From NCBI GenBank assembly GCA_020848035.1, contig JADLAX010000050.1, positions 1 through 64,000 of the forward strand: DNA of 64,000 nt. Direction: 5' to 3'. This document shows positions 16,869-25,869 of the stretch, piece by piece. A program made the translations under genes and the position numbers. The DNA comes from Anaerolineae bacterium. Its GTDB lineage: Bacteria > Chloroflexota > Anaerolineae > Promineifilales > Promineifilaceae. The notes beneath the pieces were generated by a model. That model made no database searches, was not told the DNA's origin, and saw only the letters and a list, made by a program, of their open reading frames with translations. Numbering within the stretch: the stretch's first letter is position 1; each line of letters begins with the position of its first letter.

Positions 16869-19800
16869 ATGGATACCTACATCGGTCAACAGCTAGAACA
16901 GTACAAAATAGAGGGCCACATCGGCACCGGCAGCAGCGGCACCGTCTATCGCGCCACCGACGTGAACCTGGTCCGTCCCGTTGTGCTGAAACTGCTCAAA
17001 CCCACCCTCACCAAACACCCCGCCCGGCAGCAGCAGGTGCTCAAAGCGGCGCAGTCCGCTTCCCGCCTGTCCCACCCGGCCATCGTGCCCTTTTATGATT
17101 TTGGCCAGCAAAATGGCCATCTCTACCTGGTAACGGCCCTGGTTGACGGCATCAGCCTGGACCGGGTATTGGGGCGGCTGACCCTGGACAACCGCGTGCT
17201 GCGGCTGGACGAAACGCTGACGATCATTGCCCAGATTGCCGAAGGGTTGGGTTATGCCCACCAGAATGGCGTGCTGCATGGCGATGTGAAACCGGGCAAT
17301 ATTTTGATCAAACCGCTGGAACGGCCGCTGCGCAGTGGCGATCCGGCGCTCAAAGCGATGCTGGCCGACTTTGGCCTCTCCCCCATCCCCGACACCGGCG
17401 TGCCCACCGGCCTGCCGCCCGAACTGGCCCGCCCCCTGCGCCGCTTCTTGCCCTACCTCGCCCCCGAGCGCCAAAGTGGGCAGGCGGTGGATGGCCGGGC
17501 CGATATTTATAGCCTCGGCGTCATTTTGCACCAACTCATCGCCGGGCGGATGCCTAATGCACAGCAAGCCCTGCGCGACCTGCGCCCTGGCCTGCCAGTG
17601 GGCATCGCCAACATTGTGGCCAGAGCCACCGCCTACAGCCTGGCCGACCGCTACCAGATGGCCGAGCAGATGGGCGACGAGCTGCGCCAGGCCGCCAGCC
17701 GCCTCACCGCTGCCGACATGATTTTGTTCGCCCCCCAGGCCACGGTGGTCGATTTGCGCACCTTGATGGCCGAAGACAAAACGGCCGCTCCCATCCGCCC
17801 GCCGCTCACCAGCCTGGAAGAAACAATAGCCCCGCCGCCCCAGCCCGCCACACAGACCGATGAAGAAGCCACCCCAGCGCTGCTGCCGCCAGCCGGGCAC
17901 GTTCCCAAACGGCCCGGTACCCCCAAACCCGATTCACGCGCCACCGAGCTGCCCCCGTCACCCCCGCCCGACCTGGGCGACCAGATTGTGATTACCGGGC
18001 AGGGGCGCAGCCCGCGCCACTTCAGCATGAACAAGCCGCGCATCACCATGGGCCGCGCCCCCGACAATGACATTGTGCTGTCGTCGCTGGATGTGTCGCG
18101 CCACCACGCCCGACTGGAAAAAGTGGGCGGCGGCTGGCGCATTGTGGATGTGGACAGCCGCGGCGGCACGTTTAACGACGGCCACAAGCTCAACCCGCAA
18201 AAACCAGAGCTGTGGCTGCCCGGCCAGAAGCTGCAAATCGGCCCCTACTTTTTGCAGTGGCAGCTGGCCGAAGCGGCGGACGCCCCGCCCGCCCGGCAAA
18301 CCCCGGAGGAAGCGATCACCGAGCTGTTCCCGGTGGCGGTGGACGGCAGCCAGGTGCAGGCCAGCCACAGCAATTTCAGCGTGGCGCTGACGCCGACTCA
18401 AGTCACGCTGGCGCCGGGCCAGCAGACCAACCTGCAAATTGAGCTGTTTAACCAGAGCAGCCGGGTGCTGGTGGTCAAAATTACGCTAACCGGTCTGCCA
18501 GACATGGCCACGCTGGCCCAGGACACCATCTCGATGCCGCCCGGCGCACGGGCCATCGTACCGCTGGCGCTGGAGCTGCCCGCGCTGGCGCAGCCGCTGT
18601 TGGCCGGTCAGCATCCTTTCCAACTGCTGCTGCATGCAGAGGGACCACCGGTGGAAACGGCCGTCCTCCAGGGCCAGCTCATTATTTTGCCAGAAGAGCA
18701 GTTTGAGCTGAGCATCTGGCCCGCGCATGTGGAAGAGGGCGGCACCTGCCGGGTAATGGTGCGTAACGACGGCAACGTCAGCAGCTTGGTGCAGCTGGCG
18801 GCGCAGGACCCGGCGGGCAAGCTGCAATTTTTCGGCGATGAGCAGCCGCTGAAGCTGGAGCCGGGCGGCACAGGCACCACCGCTTACCGCATCACCCACC
18901 GCAAGAAACGGCCGCTCTTTGGGCGCGTCCGGCAAATTCCGTTTGAGATCGAAATTCGCAGCAGCAATGGGCTGCGCCAGAACAAGCTGGGGCACGTCGA
19001 AGTACGGCCGCGCTTCCCGGCCTGGGTGCTGCCCCTGGTGCAGCTGCTGCTGGTGCTGCTGCTCATCGCCGTGGTGCTGAACTCGGTGCTGAGCAACCGG
19101 GCTAACCCGGCCAACACCGTGCCCACCACGCCCACCCTGGGCGAAAGTGATGGGACGGCAACGGCCGCTGCGGGCACCGTCGCCCCGCTTACCGCGGCCC
19201 AACTCACTGGCGATGACGACAACGACGGCCTGACGGGTGACCGCGAAATTGTAATCGGCTCAGACCCGTTTGACGCCGACAGCGACACCGACGGCCTGCT
19301 GGACGGCGAAGAGGTGAACACCTACGGCACCGACCCGCTGCTGCTAGACACCGATGGCGACGGCCTGATCGATGGGGTGGAGGTTGAGCAGTACCAGACC
19401 GATCCCACCCTGGCCGACACCGACCTGGACGGCCTCAGCGACGGCGTGGAGGTGGCCTCCGGCACCGATCCGCTGCAATTTAACGCCAGCGAAACGGCCG
19501 TTGCCCAAACCACCCCCGTTGAAGAGCATGAAGAAGGGCACGATCCCAATGCGCCAACCGTTGTGCCACCGACCGCCCTTCCGCCCGTTACGGCCGTCCC
19601 CAGCGAGGGCGAGACGTCGCTGCAAATTCCCCTGAGCGCCGCCAGCTCCGGGTGGCTGGCCAGTGACGGCACGGTCAACGTGGGTGCCGCTGAGTCCCCG
19701 CGCGCTGGTGATCTGGCGGATGGAACGGCCGTACGCGCTCTGCTCACCTTCTCCCTGGCCGACCTGCCACCCAACGCCGTGATTCGCACCGCCTTCCTCC

Positions 19801-20111
19801 GCTTTGGCGCTGATGCCAGCAGCGAAGGCGATCCGTTTGACGCCCTCGGCTGCCTGCAAACCGAGTTTGTCGAAGTCACCCTGCCGCCAGACAACACCGC
19901 CTACGATGCGCCTGGCTTTTTCATCAGCTGTGAAACCAGCGCCCCCACCAGCATCGACGTCGCCTTCGACGTGGAAGATGCCCTGGCGCAGGGGCAAACC
20001 CAGCTCACCCTCCGCCTCGGCTTTGAAACAGAAAGCAATGGGGACACCGCTGCCAATCTGTATACCGTCCGTACAGTCCCCACCCTCGAAGTCACCTACC
20101 TTTTGCCGTAG
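16869..20111 (+). CDS. Membrane Ser/Thr kinase with FHA, calcium-type repeats and DNRLRE-like domain
   Basis: 1080 residues. The PknB-like kinase domain (1-280) has the Gly loop IGTGSSGTVY, Lys in VVLKLLKP, catalytic loop HGDVKPGN (about 136; Gly replaces Arg of HRD), LADFGLSP and LAPERQSG. A Pro-rich linker leads to an FHA domain (about 370-460: MGRAPDNDIVLSS, SRHHARLE). Two Ig-like repeats follow, then one transmembrane helix (about 717-740), five or so Asp-rich thrombospondin-3/calcium repeats (DTDGDGLIDG, DTDLDGLSDG, about 780-875) and a C-terminal beta-sandwich with SLADLPPNAVIRTAFLRF (914-1080) like CBM/DNRLRE domains. The kinase is inside, the repeats outside. Probably a signal-sensing kinase linked to the cell surface. 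Confidence 0.92.
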   Translation: MDTYIGQQLEQYKIEGHIGTGSSGTVYRATDVNLVRPVVLKLLKPTLTKHPARQQQVLKAAQSASRLSHPAIVPFYDFGQQNGHLYLVTALVDGISLDRVLGRLTLDNRVLRLDETLTIIAQIAEGLGYAHQNGVLHGDVKPGNILIKPLERPLRSGDPALKAMLADFGLSPIPDTGVPTGLPPELARPLRRFLPYLAPERQSGQAVDGRADIYSLGVILHQLIAGRMPNAQQALRDLRPGLPVGIANIVARATAYSLADRYQMAEQMGDELRQAASRLTAADMILFAPQATVVDLRTLMAEDKTAAPIRPPLTSLEETIAPPPQPATQTDEEATPALLPPAGHVPKRPGTPKPDSRATELPPSPPPDLGDQIVITGQGRSPRHFSMNKPRITMGRAPDNDIVLSSLDVSRHHARLEKVGGGWRIVDVDSRGGTFNDGHKLNPQKPELWLPGQKLQIGPYFLQWQLAEAADAPPARQTPEEAITELFPVAVDGSQVQASHSNFSVALTPTQVTLAPGQQTNLQIELFNQSSRVLVVKITLTGLPDMATLAQDTISMPPGARAIVPLALELPALAQPLLAGQHPFQLLLHAEGPPVETAVLQGQLIILPEEQFELSIWPAHVEEGGTCRVMVRNDGNVSSLVQLAAQDPAGKLQFFGDEQPLKLEPGGTGTTAYRITHRKKRPLFGRVRQIPFEIEIRSSNGLRQNKLGHVEVRPRFPAWVLPLVQLLLVLLLIAVVLNSVLSNRANPANTVPTTPTLGESDGTATAAAGTVAPLTAAQLTGDDDNDGLTGDREIVIGSDPFDADSDTDGLLDGEEVNTYGTDPLLLDTDGDGLIDGVEVEQYQTDPTLADTDLDGLSDGVEVASGTDPLQFNASETAVAQTTPVEEHEEGHDPNAPTVVPPTALPPVTAVPSEGETSLQIPLSAASSGWLASDGTVNVGAAESPRAGDLADGTAVRALLTFSLADLPPNAVIRTAFLRFGADASSEGDPFDALGCLQTEFVEVTLPPDNTAYDAPGFFISCETSAPTSIDVAFDVEDALAQGQTQLTLRLGFETESNGDTAANLYTVRTVPTLEVTYLLP

Positions 20112-20256
20112 CCTTCCGGCTACCCCCTTTCACTTTCCTCGTTGCCCCGTGCCACGTGTGAATGCCAGTCAGCCCACCGGTTCGACGAGCGGCAGCGTTG
20201 GCAATTGGACAAGCGCCAATTGCCAATAAAGTGCGGCTTTGTGCTTTTTTAATGGT

Positions 20257-20664
20257 TTAGGGGCGAGCAGTGCCTAACGCTTGCAGCGCCGCCAGGGCTG
20301 CATCGGCGCGGGGGGCGGGGACAAAAACGTGGTCGTGGTAGAAGGCGGCAATGACGTTGGCGCTGATGTTGTGTGCAGCGAGTTGGGTGGCAACAACGGC
20401 CGTTAATCCCACCGCATCTAAACTGGAATGCACCGACAGGGTAATGCAGCGAAACACGCCCTCGTAGGCAATGCCGTGCTGGTCGGCGCGGGTTTGGGGG
20501 ATGACCAGAGTTAAGCCCTCGGCTTCCAGGAAGGAGGCAATGGGTTCCAGCTCGGGATGGTCGCCGTAACGGCCGTTTTCCATCGTGCAAAAAACGTATT
20601 CTCCCTCGCGTAAGGTGGGTTGAAGCGAGGCAAGCATCTTGCCTAAATCGGTTTCCCCAGTCAT
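20257..20664 (-). CDS. ACT-domain protein
   Basis: 135 residues. N-terminal motif LREGEYVFCTM and a C-terminal ACT-type betaalphabeta unit with FRCITLSVHSSLDAVGLTAVV and HNISANVIAAFYHDHVFVP. Similar paired DUF2241/ACT proteins are widespread and bind small molecules, probably amino acids; no catalytic residues are known. Cytoplasmic. It is the last of three close minus-strand genes after a methyltransferase and a histidine phosphatase; the spacing of about 20 bp suggests an operon. Confidence 0.82.
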   Translation of the reverse strand: MTGETDLGKMLASLQPTLREGEYVFCTMENGRYGDHPELEPIASFLEAEGLTLVIPQTRADQHGIAYEGVFRCITLSVHSSLDAVGLTAVVATQLAAHNISANVIAAFYHDHVFVPAPRADAALAALQALGTARP

Positions 20665-20683
20665 AGACCCTCGATTTGTTATG

Positions 20684-21325
20684 TTAATCTTTTGGCTTTA
20701 GCACGTGCCCCGTGCAGTGATTGTGTTTTTGGTTCTCGTGGACGACGAACTGTTGTATCTGAAAACCGGCTGTTTCGAGTTCGGTTTGCAGGCCAGTGGG
20801 CGTGGGGAGAAACCGGTACGGTCGGCCTTCGAGTTCTAGCGTCTGAGCAACGGCCGTTTCGCTGCACAACGAACTCACAAAAAAGAGGCCGCCGGGCCGG
20901 AGCAGGCGGGAGACGTTGCCCAAAAAGGTGGCCCGGTCCTGACCAATGATGCAGTGCAGGCAGTTGCCGTCGACAATCAGATCAAACATTTTGCCCGGCA
21001 GCAACCCAGGCTGGCTCAGATCGGCAACAAGATAGGTAACAGATTCGCCTGTTTGCTGCGTTTTTTCGATGGCCCAGGCAACGGCCGTTGGCGACACATC
21101 AACGCCGGTTACGGTATAACCTCTTTGCGCCAGCAACCGGGCGTAATGGCCCTCGCCACAGCCTAACTCCAGCACGTAGCCTTGTGGTGGCACCGCCGGA
21201 AAAGAGAACAGCCGCTCCAGCCAGATGTTCTCACGGGCCATCCGCTCTGGCCCGCCCCAGCCGGGCCAACCGTTGGCCCGCGCTTGCTGATACTTTTCTT
21301 CGTGAATCAGGTAGTTAGGGGTCAT
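20684..21325 (-). CDS. Class I SAM-dependent methyltransferase
   Basis: 213 residues. Motif I VLELGCGEGHYARLLA (about residues 50-65), motif II TGVDVSPTAV, LIVDGNCLHCIIG and RLLRPGGLFFVSS. The conserved N-terminus (WPGWGG) is seen in a methyltransferase subgroup of unknown substrate. Two bases separate it from the upstream histidine phosphatase stop, so the genes are translationally coupled. No specific substrate can be named. Confidence 0.87.
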   Translation of the reverse strand: MTPNYLIHEEKYQQARANGWPGWGGPERMARENIWLERLFSFPAVPPQGYVLELGCGEGHYARLLAQRGYTVTGVDVSPTAVAWAIEKTQQTGESVTYLVADLSQPGLLPGKMFDLIVDGNCLHCIIGQDRATFLGNVSRLLRPGGLFFVSSLCSETAVAQTLELEGRPYRFLPTPTGLQTELETAGFQIQQFVVHENQKHNHCTGHVLKPKD

Positions 21326-21327
21326 AG

Positions 21328-21990
21328 CTATTCGTCGACCAGGCCCAGCGATTCGGGGATGTGGGCGGTGTCGAACGGGCTAAAGAAGAGACGCCCGTCT
21401 GGCTCAAAACGTACCTTCAAAATGGAGCCGTTGGGCATGGTGATACCGCGCGAGAAGAGCAGGTAGCGCTCCATCGCCCGATTGGTTGGTTCACGCAGCC
21501 CTGTCAGGCACATCCATAAAAAGGCGCGCAAAAAGAGGCCGTGGCTAAAAACAGCCATAAAGGGTTCCGGTGCGGCTTGCAGCGCCGCCTCCATCGCCTG
21601 CACCCGGACGAGCATCTCGGCAAAAGACTCACCGGCACCGCCCTCTTTTTCCTGCGGGTCCATGCGTTCCCAATACGCCTGGGCATCGGGCCAGCGCTGG
21701 TCGCCCGTGGTGCCGCTGTATTTTTCCGGGTGCAGGTAGCTGAACTCAAAAATGGGCCATTCGGCTACAGGAACCGGGTTAAAGCGATTGATGGTGGGAA
21801 CGGCCGTTTGCCGGGCACGAATGTATGGCGACACCACAATCAAATCCGGCTTGCGCGTAAACGCCTGGGCAATGTAGGCCGCTTCGCGGTGCCCCTTCTC
21901 CGTCAGTTCGGACTCTGCCGGATGGGTGGTGGGCAAATTCGCGTTCGAGACGCTTTCGCCGTGCCGGATAAACCAAACTTCTTTGCTCAT
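21328..21990 (-). CDS. Histidine phosphatase (phosphoglycerate-mutase-like)
   Basis: 220 residues. The RHG motif FIRHGESVSNAN (residues 7-18) holds the phospho-accepting His. The second catalytic His is in AVFSHGLFLRAFL (about 148), with the acid in the GESFAEML region. This branch includes phosphoserine and sugar-phosphate phosphatases; the fragment with 'HPAESELTEKGHREA' resembles broad-specificity phosphatases. First gene of the three-gene minus-strand set; it is preceded by the composite repeat at 22009-22201. Confidence 0.87.
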   Translation of the reverse strand: MSKEVWFIRHGESVSNANLPTTHPAESELTEKGHREAAYIAQAFTRKPDLIVVSPYIRARQTAVPTINRFNPVPVAEWPIFEFSYLHPEKYSGTTGDQRWPDAQAYWERMDPQEKEGGAGESFAEMLVRVQAMEAALQAAPEPFMAVFSHGLFLRAFLWMCLTGLREPTNRAMERYLLFSRGITMPNGSILKVRFEPDGRLFFSPFDTAHIPESLGLVDE

Positions 21991-22008
21991 TGCCAGTTCC
22001 TGCGTGAA

Positions 22009-22201
22009 CGGTAATTAAGTAATTGAGTAATTGAGTAACTGGGTGGCTCTTTGGGAATTCAGGGAGTTTACAGCCCGTGGTGCGTGAAACGTGAAACGTG
22101 ACCAGAAGGCCATCACGTTTCACGCCAGACCCCACGAAATCCTGAAGACCCGTAACTGGGTAATTGACTCAAATTACTCAATTACCCAATTACTCAGTTA
22201 C
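22009..22201. repeat. Nested composite repeat: TAATTGAGTAATTG arms around a CGTGAAACG core
   Basis: The outer arms (22009-22044, TAATTGAGTAATTGAGTAAC; and 22151-22201 with the reverse complement words ATTACTCAATTACCC) enclose an inner CGTGAAACGTGA unit (22052-22150) that has its own arms. One repeat family thus appears to have inserted in the loop of another. The outer-arm words reappear in the RarA fusion coding sequence at 38666-38708. Confidence 0.75.
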
Positions 22202-22205
22202 ATTT

Positions 22206-22823
22206 TTATGGATTCACGTACGATTCTACCAGATTTACCAGCTCATCGGTGGGCTGGCCATACCGTTCTTCCACCAGGTCTTCACCCGAACCCGTTGTGA
22301 ACATCACAAACGAAGGGCATTCATCCAAAAACGTGTCGATGGTTTCCGTGCCCACAACCTCGCCCGTTTGGGCGGCGTAGATGGTGAGTTCGTACACGGC
22401 GTCGTAAATTTCCACCGTGCCGGTTTGATCTTCCCCGTCGATTTCGTACCCTTCGCACGATTCCACCAGCGTTTCTTCGGTGCGGGCCAGGCAGCCGACC
22501 AGTTCAATATCGCCAAACGGCTGGTCTACCGGCACCGTCCATGCCTCGGGCAAGTTGGTCTGCGAGGGGAACATGAAGTCGTACACTGCGCCATCAAACG
22601 AGTTCTGGCTGTACAGGGCAATGGGATGCAAGCTGCCCGCGGCGTCGTAGGGAGCCGCCGCCGCAATTGCGGTGCCGCTGCACAGAGCGGCCAGATGGAA
22701 GCTTTGCAGCAGGGCCGGATCGTCGGGTGGCTGAATACCACTGCTCCCGCTGTCGCCGTCGTCGCAGGCCGCCAGGGTAAACAAAACAGCAATTAAAAAG
22801 AACAAAAGCCGGTGTTTTTTCAC
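22206..22823 (-). CDS. Putative lipoprotein of unknown function
   Basis: 205 residues from a GTG with AGGAGG seven bases upstream. The lipoprotein signal ends in LFTLAAC (Cys20), then a Gly/Ser/Asp linker. The body holds several Cys (LAALCSGTAIA, ELVGCLA, SCEGYEI, DECPSF), possibly disulfide bonded, and ends with GQPTDELVNLVESYVNP. No family was recognised. It stands between a repeat block downstream and a 16-bp palindrome about 120 bp upstream that may be its operator. Confidence 0.65.
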   Translation of the reverse strand: MKKHRLLFFLIAVLFTLAACDDGDSGSSGIQPPDDPALLQSFHLAALCSGTAIAAAAPYDAAGSLHPIALYSQNSFDGAVYDFMFPSQTNLPEAWTVPVDQPFGDIELVGCLARTEETLVESCEGYEIDGEDQTGTVEIYDAVYELTIYAAQTGEVVGTETIDTFLDECPSFVMFTTGSGEDLVEERYGQPTDELVNLVESYVNP

Positions 22824-22944
22824 AAAATGCCTCCTAAAATCAGTACAGGTGCCCGCCAGGCAGGCCTGGACACCTGTTGGGTTTGGGGCAACACGCCGTT
22901 GCCCGATGCGAGGCTACATTTTCCTCGACAAAAGCAGCGCCGAC

Positions 22945-22960
22945 TGTCAACCGGTTGACA
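22945..22960. promoter_or_regulatory. Perfect 16-bp palindrome TGTCAACCGGTTGACA
   Basis: An exact dyad with no loop, next to an ACGGCCGT site (about 22960) in the gap between two minus-strand genes, about 120 bp before the lipoprotein start. The shape is that of a dimeric repressor operator. TTGACA is also a -35 hexamer on either strand, but no -10 at the correct distance is visible. Regulator unknown. Confidence 0.45.
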
Positions 22961-22985
22961 ACGGCCGTAAGCAATGCCGGGCGGG

Positions 22986-23645
22986 CTAAACCAGGCCAAA
23001 GGCGCGCACGGGAAAGGTGCCAAACGCTTTTACCTTCACCGGCACGGCGAAAAAGCGAAAGTTGGCGTCGGGCAGGGCGTGCAGCGGGGCGAGATGCTCC
23101 ACGATGGGAATGTCGTGGCGCAGCAGGGTAGAGTGCACGGGGCGCGTACCGTCGGCCGTGTCGTCAATGTTGTAGGAGTCGATGCCTACCAGAACTGCGC
23201 CGGATTGCTGGAGGTGAACGGCCGTTTCCGCCGTCAAAAACGTGTGTCCCTCAAAATATTGCTCACTGTTCCAGTGCTGCGACCAGCCGGTGTCGAACAA
23301 AACCGCTTTGCCCTGTAAGTTTTTGCCGTGCAGCAAATCGGGGTGGAGGGAACGGCCGTACCCCTTCGGCACGCGCACCACCACACAATCCAGGTTGGCC
23401 AGCGAGCTCAGCGGCAGCTCGGCCAAATCCTTGCCGTCGGCGTAGCGGTGAAAGGGTGAATCCACGTAGGTGCCCGTGTTGGCCACCATCTCAATCTTGC
23501 CGATGTGGAATTCGGTGCCTGCGGCGTAATGTGCCCGCGATTCTTCCCGGCTGAGATAATCACAAATGACCGGTGCGGGCAATCCTTTGTAGGTCACCAG
23601 TCCGTGCGCCACCGTGTGGCTGACGTCAATCAGTTTGCTACCCAT
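22986..23645 (-). CDS. Cyclase/kynurenine-formamidase-like hydrolase
   Basis: 219 residues. The signature region, normally H-x-G-T-H-x-D-x-P-x-H, reads NTGTYVDSPFHRYADGKDL (about residues 57-75): the first two His are Asn and Tyr while Asp and the last His remain. Later GIDSYNIDDTADGTRPVHSTLL and VEHLAPLHAL match the second metal/active region. Members hydrolyse N-formylkynurenine or cyclise small molecules. The replaced ligands suggest a separate subgroup and possibly different metal use. The function is unknown. Monocistronic on the minus strand. Confidence 0.8.
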   Translation of the reverse strand: MGSKLIDVSHTVAHGLVTYKGLPAPVICDYLSREESRAHYAAGTEFHIGKIEMVANTGTYVDSPFHRYADGKDLAELPLSSLANLDCVVVRVPKGYGRSLHPDLLHGKNLQGKAVLFDTGWSQHWNSEQYFEGHTFLTAETAVHLQQSGAVLVGIDSYNIDDTADGTRPVHSTLLRHDIPIVEHLAPLHALPDANFRFFAVPVKVKAFGTFPVRAFGLV

Positions 23646-23765
23646 AAAATGATTCCTTTTTGATAGTTAAAAGATAGTAAACGGCCGTTTGAACGCCCCA
23701 AAAATTGTGATACGCTACCGTCCAATAGCCAAAAGAATTTGAGACAATTGAACGGGAGGCCATCC

Positions 23766-24437
23766 ATGGATAAAGCCAGAAAATTAGCAACCAACGTCAT
23801 GGGGTATACCATCGGTGAGGAGATTGCCAACAGCGTCACGCACGGCATTGGTGCAGCGTTGAGTGTAGCGGGATTAACCTTGCTGGTAGTGCTGGCGGCC
23901 ATCTACGGCGACGTCTGGCGAGTGGTCAGTTTTAGCATTTATGGCAGCAGCCTTGTTTTGCTTTACCTATGCTCCACGCTGTACCACAGCATCCAACACC
24001 CCAAAGCCAAACGCATCTTGCGTATTTTTGATCATTCTGCCATCTACCTGCTGATTGCCGGAACCTACACCCCCTTTACCCTCGTCAGCATGCGCGGCCC
24101 CTGGGGGTGGACGATGTTTGCCGTAGTCTGGAGCCTGGCCTTGCTGGGCATTGCCTTCAAAACGGTGTTCATTGGCCGGTGGGAAAAATTAGCAACGGCC
24201 GCTTACGTCCTGATGGGCTGGCTGGTGGTGATTGCCTTTAAGGAAATGCTGGTCACCATTCCCCCCGGCGGCGTCTTCTGGCTGGTGACGGGCGGCGTGG
24301 TGTACACGTTGGGCGTCATCTTCTACGCCTGGGAAAAGCTGCCCTACAACCACGCCATCTGGCACCTGTTTGTCCTGGGTGGCTCCATCTGCCACTTCTT
24401 CGCGATTTTGTTCCACGTGCTGCCGGTGCAGCAGTAG
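23766..24437 (+). CDS. TrhA/hemolysin III family membrane protein
   Basis: 223 residues, start ATG at 23766 with strong GGGAGG six bases before it; a TTG at 23739 is less likely. Seven transmembrane segments. Family residues: EEIANSVTHGIGAALS (residues 19-34), STLYHS (His), FDHSAIYLLIAGTYTPF (about 86-102) and HAIWHLFVLGGSICHFFAI at the end. These conserved His and Asp resemble the adiponectin-receptor-like (PAQR) metal site. The homologue in E. coli (TrhA) affects membrane energetics. Likely an inner-membrane protein of uncertain enzymatic role. Confidence 0.92.
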   Translation: MDKARKLATNVMGYTIGEEIANSVTHGIGAALSVAGLTLLVVLAAIYGDVWRVVSFSIYGSSLVLLYLCSTLYHSIQHPKAKRILRIFDHSAIYLLIAGTYTPFTLVSMRGPWGWTMFAVVWSLALLGIAFKTVFIGRWEKLATAAYVLMGWLVVIAFKEMLVTIPPGGVFWLVTGGVVYTLGVIFYAWEKLPYNHAIWHLFVLGGSICHFFAILFHVLPVQQ

Positions 24438-24447
24438 CCAATTACCT

Positions 24448-24522
24448 TCCCCCTCCCTGGCCCTCCCCCGCTGGGGAGGGAATCTCGTCCCCCTCCCTGC
24501 GGGAGGGGGTTAGGGGGAGGGA
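24448..24522. repeat. CCCCTCCCTGGCCCTCCCC repeat
   Basis: Pyrimidine-rich words followed by GGGGAGGGAA and TGCGGGAGGGGGTTAGGGGG can form a long imperfect hairpin between convergent genes. A relative (CCCCCTCCCTAGCCCTCCCC) occurs at about 27489. Confidence 0.6.
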
Positions 24523-24524
24523 AA

Positions 24525-25679
24525 TCAAATCCCCTCGCGCGTTTCCTTCACCAGATGATCCACCACCGCCCGGAGCGCTTCTTCGCGGTTGGCGTCGCCG
24601 CCGTGGGCCAGGTAGGTGGCAATTTGTCGGTCGGCGCTGGTGCCGTTTTTCAGGATGGTGTGCACGTACTCCACCTCCTTCCGGCTGCCCAACTCATCCA
24701 CCACGTCATCGAGCAGTTCAAGCAGTTCGTCTACCAGTTTGGGGAATGGCACCGATTGCTGAATGCCAAAATCAATCAGTTCGCCATTGACGCCGTAGCG
24801 CACAGCGCGCCACTTGTTTTCCGTGATGTGCATGTGGCGGTACTGCCGCCAGCCCATGTTTTGGCGGCGCAGCTTAAGCAGCTTGGCACAAATCGCCTGG
24901 AACAGCGCCGCAATGCAAATTGCTTCGTCAACCCGGGTGCAGATGTCGGTAATGCGAAACTCCAGGGTATCGAAAACGGGATGCGGCCGTATATCCCACC
25001 AGATTTTGGCTCGTGTATCCGCCTTGCCAAACGCACCCACCATACCCAACGTGCGCTCGTAGCTCTGGTATTCGCCCCATGAGTTAAACGAGTGGGGAAT
25101 GCCGGTACGCGGCAGCGATTCAAACACCACGCTGCGGTACGAACGGAGGCCGGTGTTACGGCCGTGCCAGAATGGTGAACTGGTAGACAGCGCCAGCAGG
25201 TGCGGAATGAAGTAACGCGCCTGGTTCATGATCTCCATCATCAGGTTCTTGGATTCCACATCGCTGCCAAAACCAACGTGCACATGCATCCCAAAAATGA
25301 GCAGCCGCTTGGCCACGCCCTGCATATCGTCCAGCAGCTCCTTGTAGCGCACCCCTTCAGTGATTGACTGCTCGTCCCAGCGAGCAAACGGGTGCGTCGA
25401 GGCGGCGGCAATGGCCAAGCCGTTGGCATCAGCCAGGTCGATCACGGCGCGGCGCAGGCGAATCACCTCCTGGCGCACCTCGCCAATGTTCTGGCAAACC
25501 CGGCTGCCCACCTCTACCTGCGACTGCATCAGCTCCGGCATTAAGTTGAGCTTAACATCTCGCTGCTGATCCTGGGACAAAAATTCGGTGATATAGGCGT
25601 GGAGATTGCGGGTTTTGGGTTCGATAATTTGATACTCTTCCTCAATTCCCATGGTGAGTGGCGGGGTCGGTACGGACAT
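24525..25679 (-). CDS. YbdK-like carboxylate-amine ligase (GCS2 family)
   Basis: 384 residues, start ATG preceded by AGGAG. N-terminal PLTMGIEEEYQIIEP (ATP/Mg site), HVHVGFG (about residue 130), TSSPFWHGRNTGLRSYRS and MQ-S-Q-V-E-V-G-S match the glutamate-cysteine-ligase type 2 family. E. coli YbdK has weak gamma-glutamylcysteine synthetase activity; the real substrate of this branch is unknown. Cytoplasmic, no partner glutathione synthetase adjacent. Alone on the minus strand between two repeats. Confidence 0.88.
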   Translation of the reverse strand: MSVPTPPLTMGIEEEYQIIEPKTRNLHAYITEFLSQDQQRDVKLNLMPELMQSQVEVGSRVCQNIGEVRQEVIRLRRAVIDLADANGLAIAAASTHPFARWDEQSITEGVRYKELLDDMQGVAKRLLIFGMHVHVGFGSDVESKNLMMEIMNQARYFIPHLLALSTSSPFWHGRNTGLRSYRSVVFESLPRTGIPHSFNSWGEYQSYERTLGMVGAFGKADTRAKIWWDIRPHPVFDTLEFRITDICTRVDEAICIAALFQAICAKLLKLRRQNMGWRQYRHMHITENKWRAVRYGVNGELIDFGIQQSVPFPKLVDELLELLDDVVDELGSRKEVEYVHTILKNGTSADRQIATYLAHGGDANREEALRAVVDHLVKETREGI

Positions 25680-25754
25680 CTGTTTCTCCTATTTTATGGA
25701 CACAGTTTAGCGTGAGCGGATTGTTGGCGGGGATTATAAAGGGGGAGGGGAAAA

Positions 25755-25867
25755 GTGCGCAAGTTTGCAAGTGGCAAGTTTGCAAGTTTGCAAGTGGCAA
25801 GTTTGCAAGTTTGCAAGTGGCAGGTGGCAGGTTAAGACTTGCACACTTGCCACCTGCCACTTGCCAC
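25755..25867. repeat. GCAAGTTTGCAAGTGG/CCACTTGCC repeat
   Basis: At least five tandem-like copies of GCAAGTTTGCAAGTGGCA are followed by the reverse-complement words GCACACTTGCCACCTGCCAC. It fills most of the gap between two minus-strand genes. A second copy is at 28566-28626. Confidence 0.75.
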
Positions 25868-25869
25868 AT

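Noticed and set aside
25755..25867. CRISPR array in the GCAAGTTTG words
   Set aside because: Words are adjacent, without unique spacers, and are mirrored by the reverse complement, so this is a repeat hairpin.
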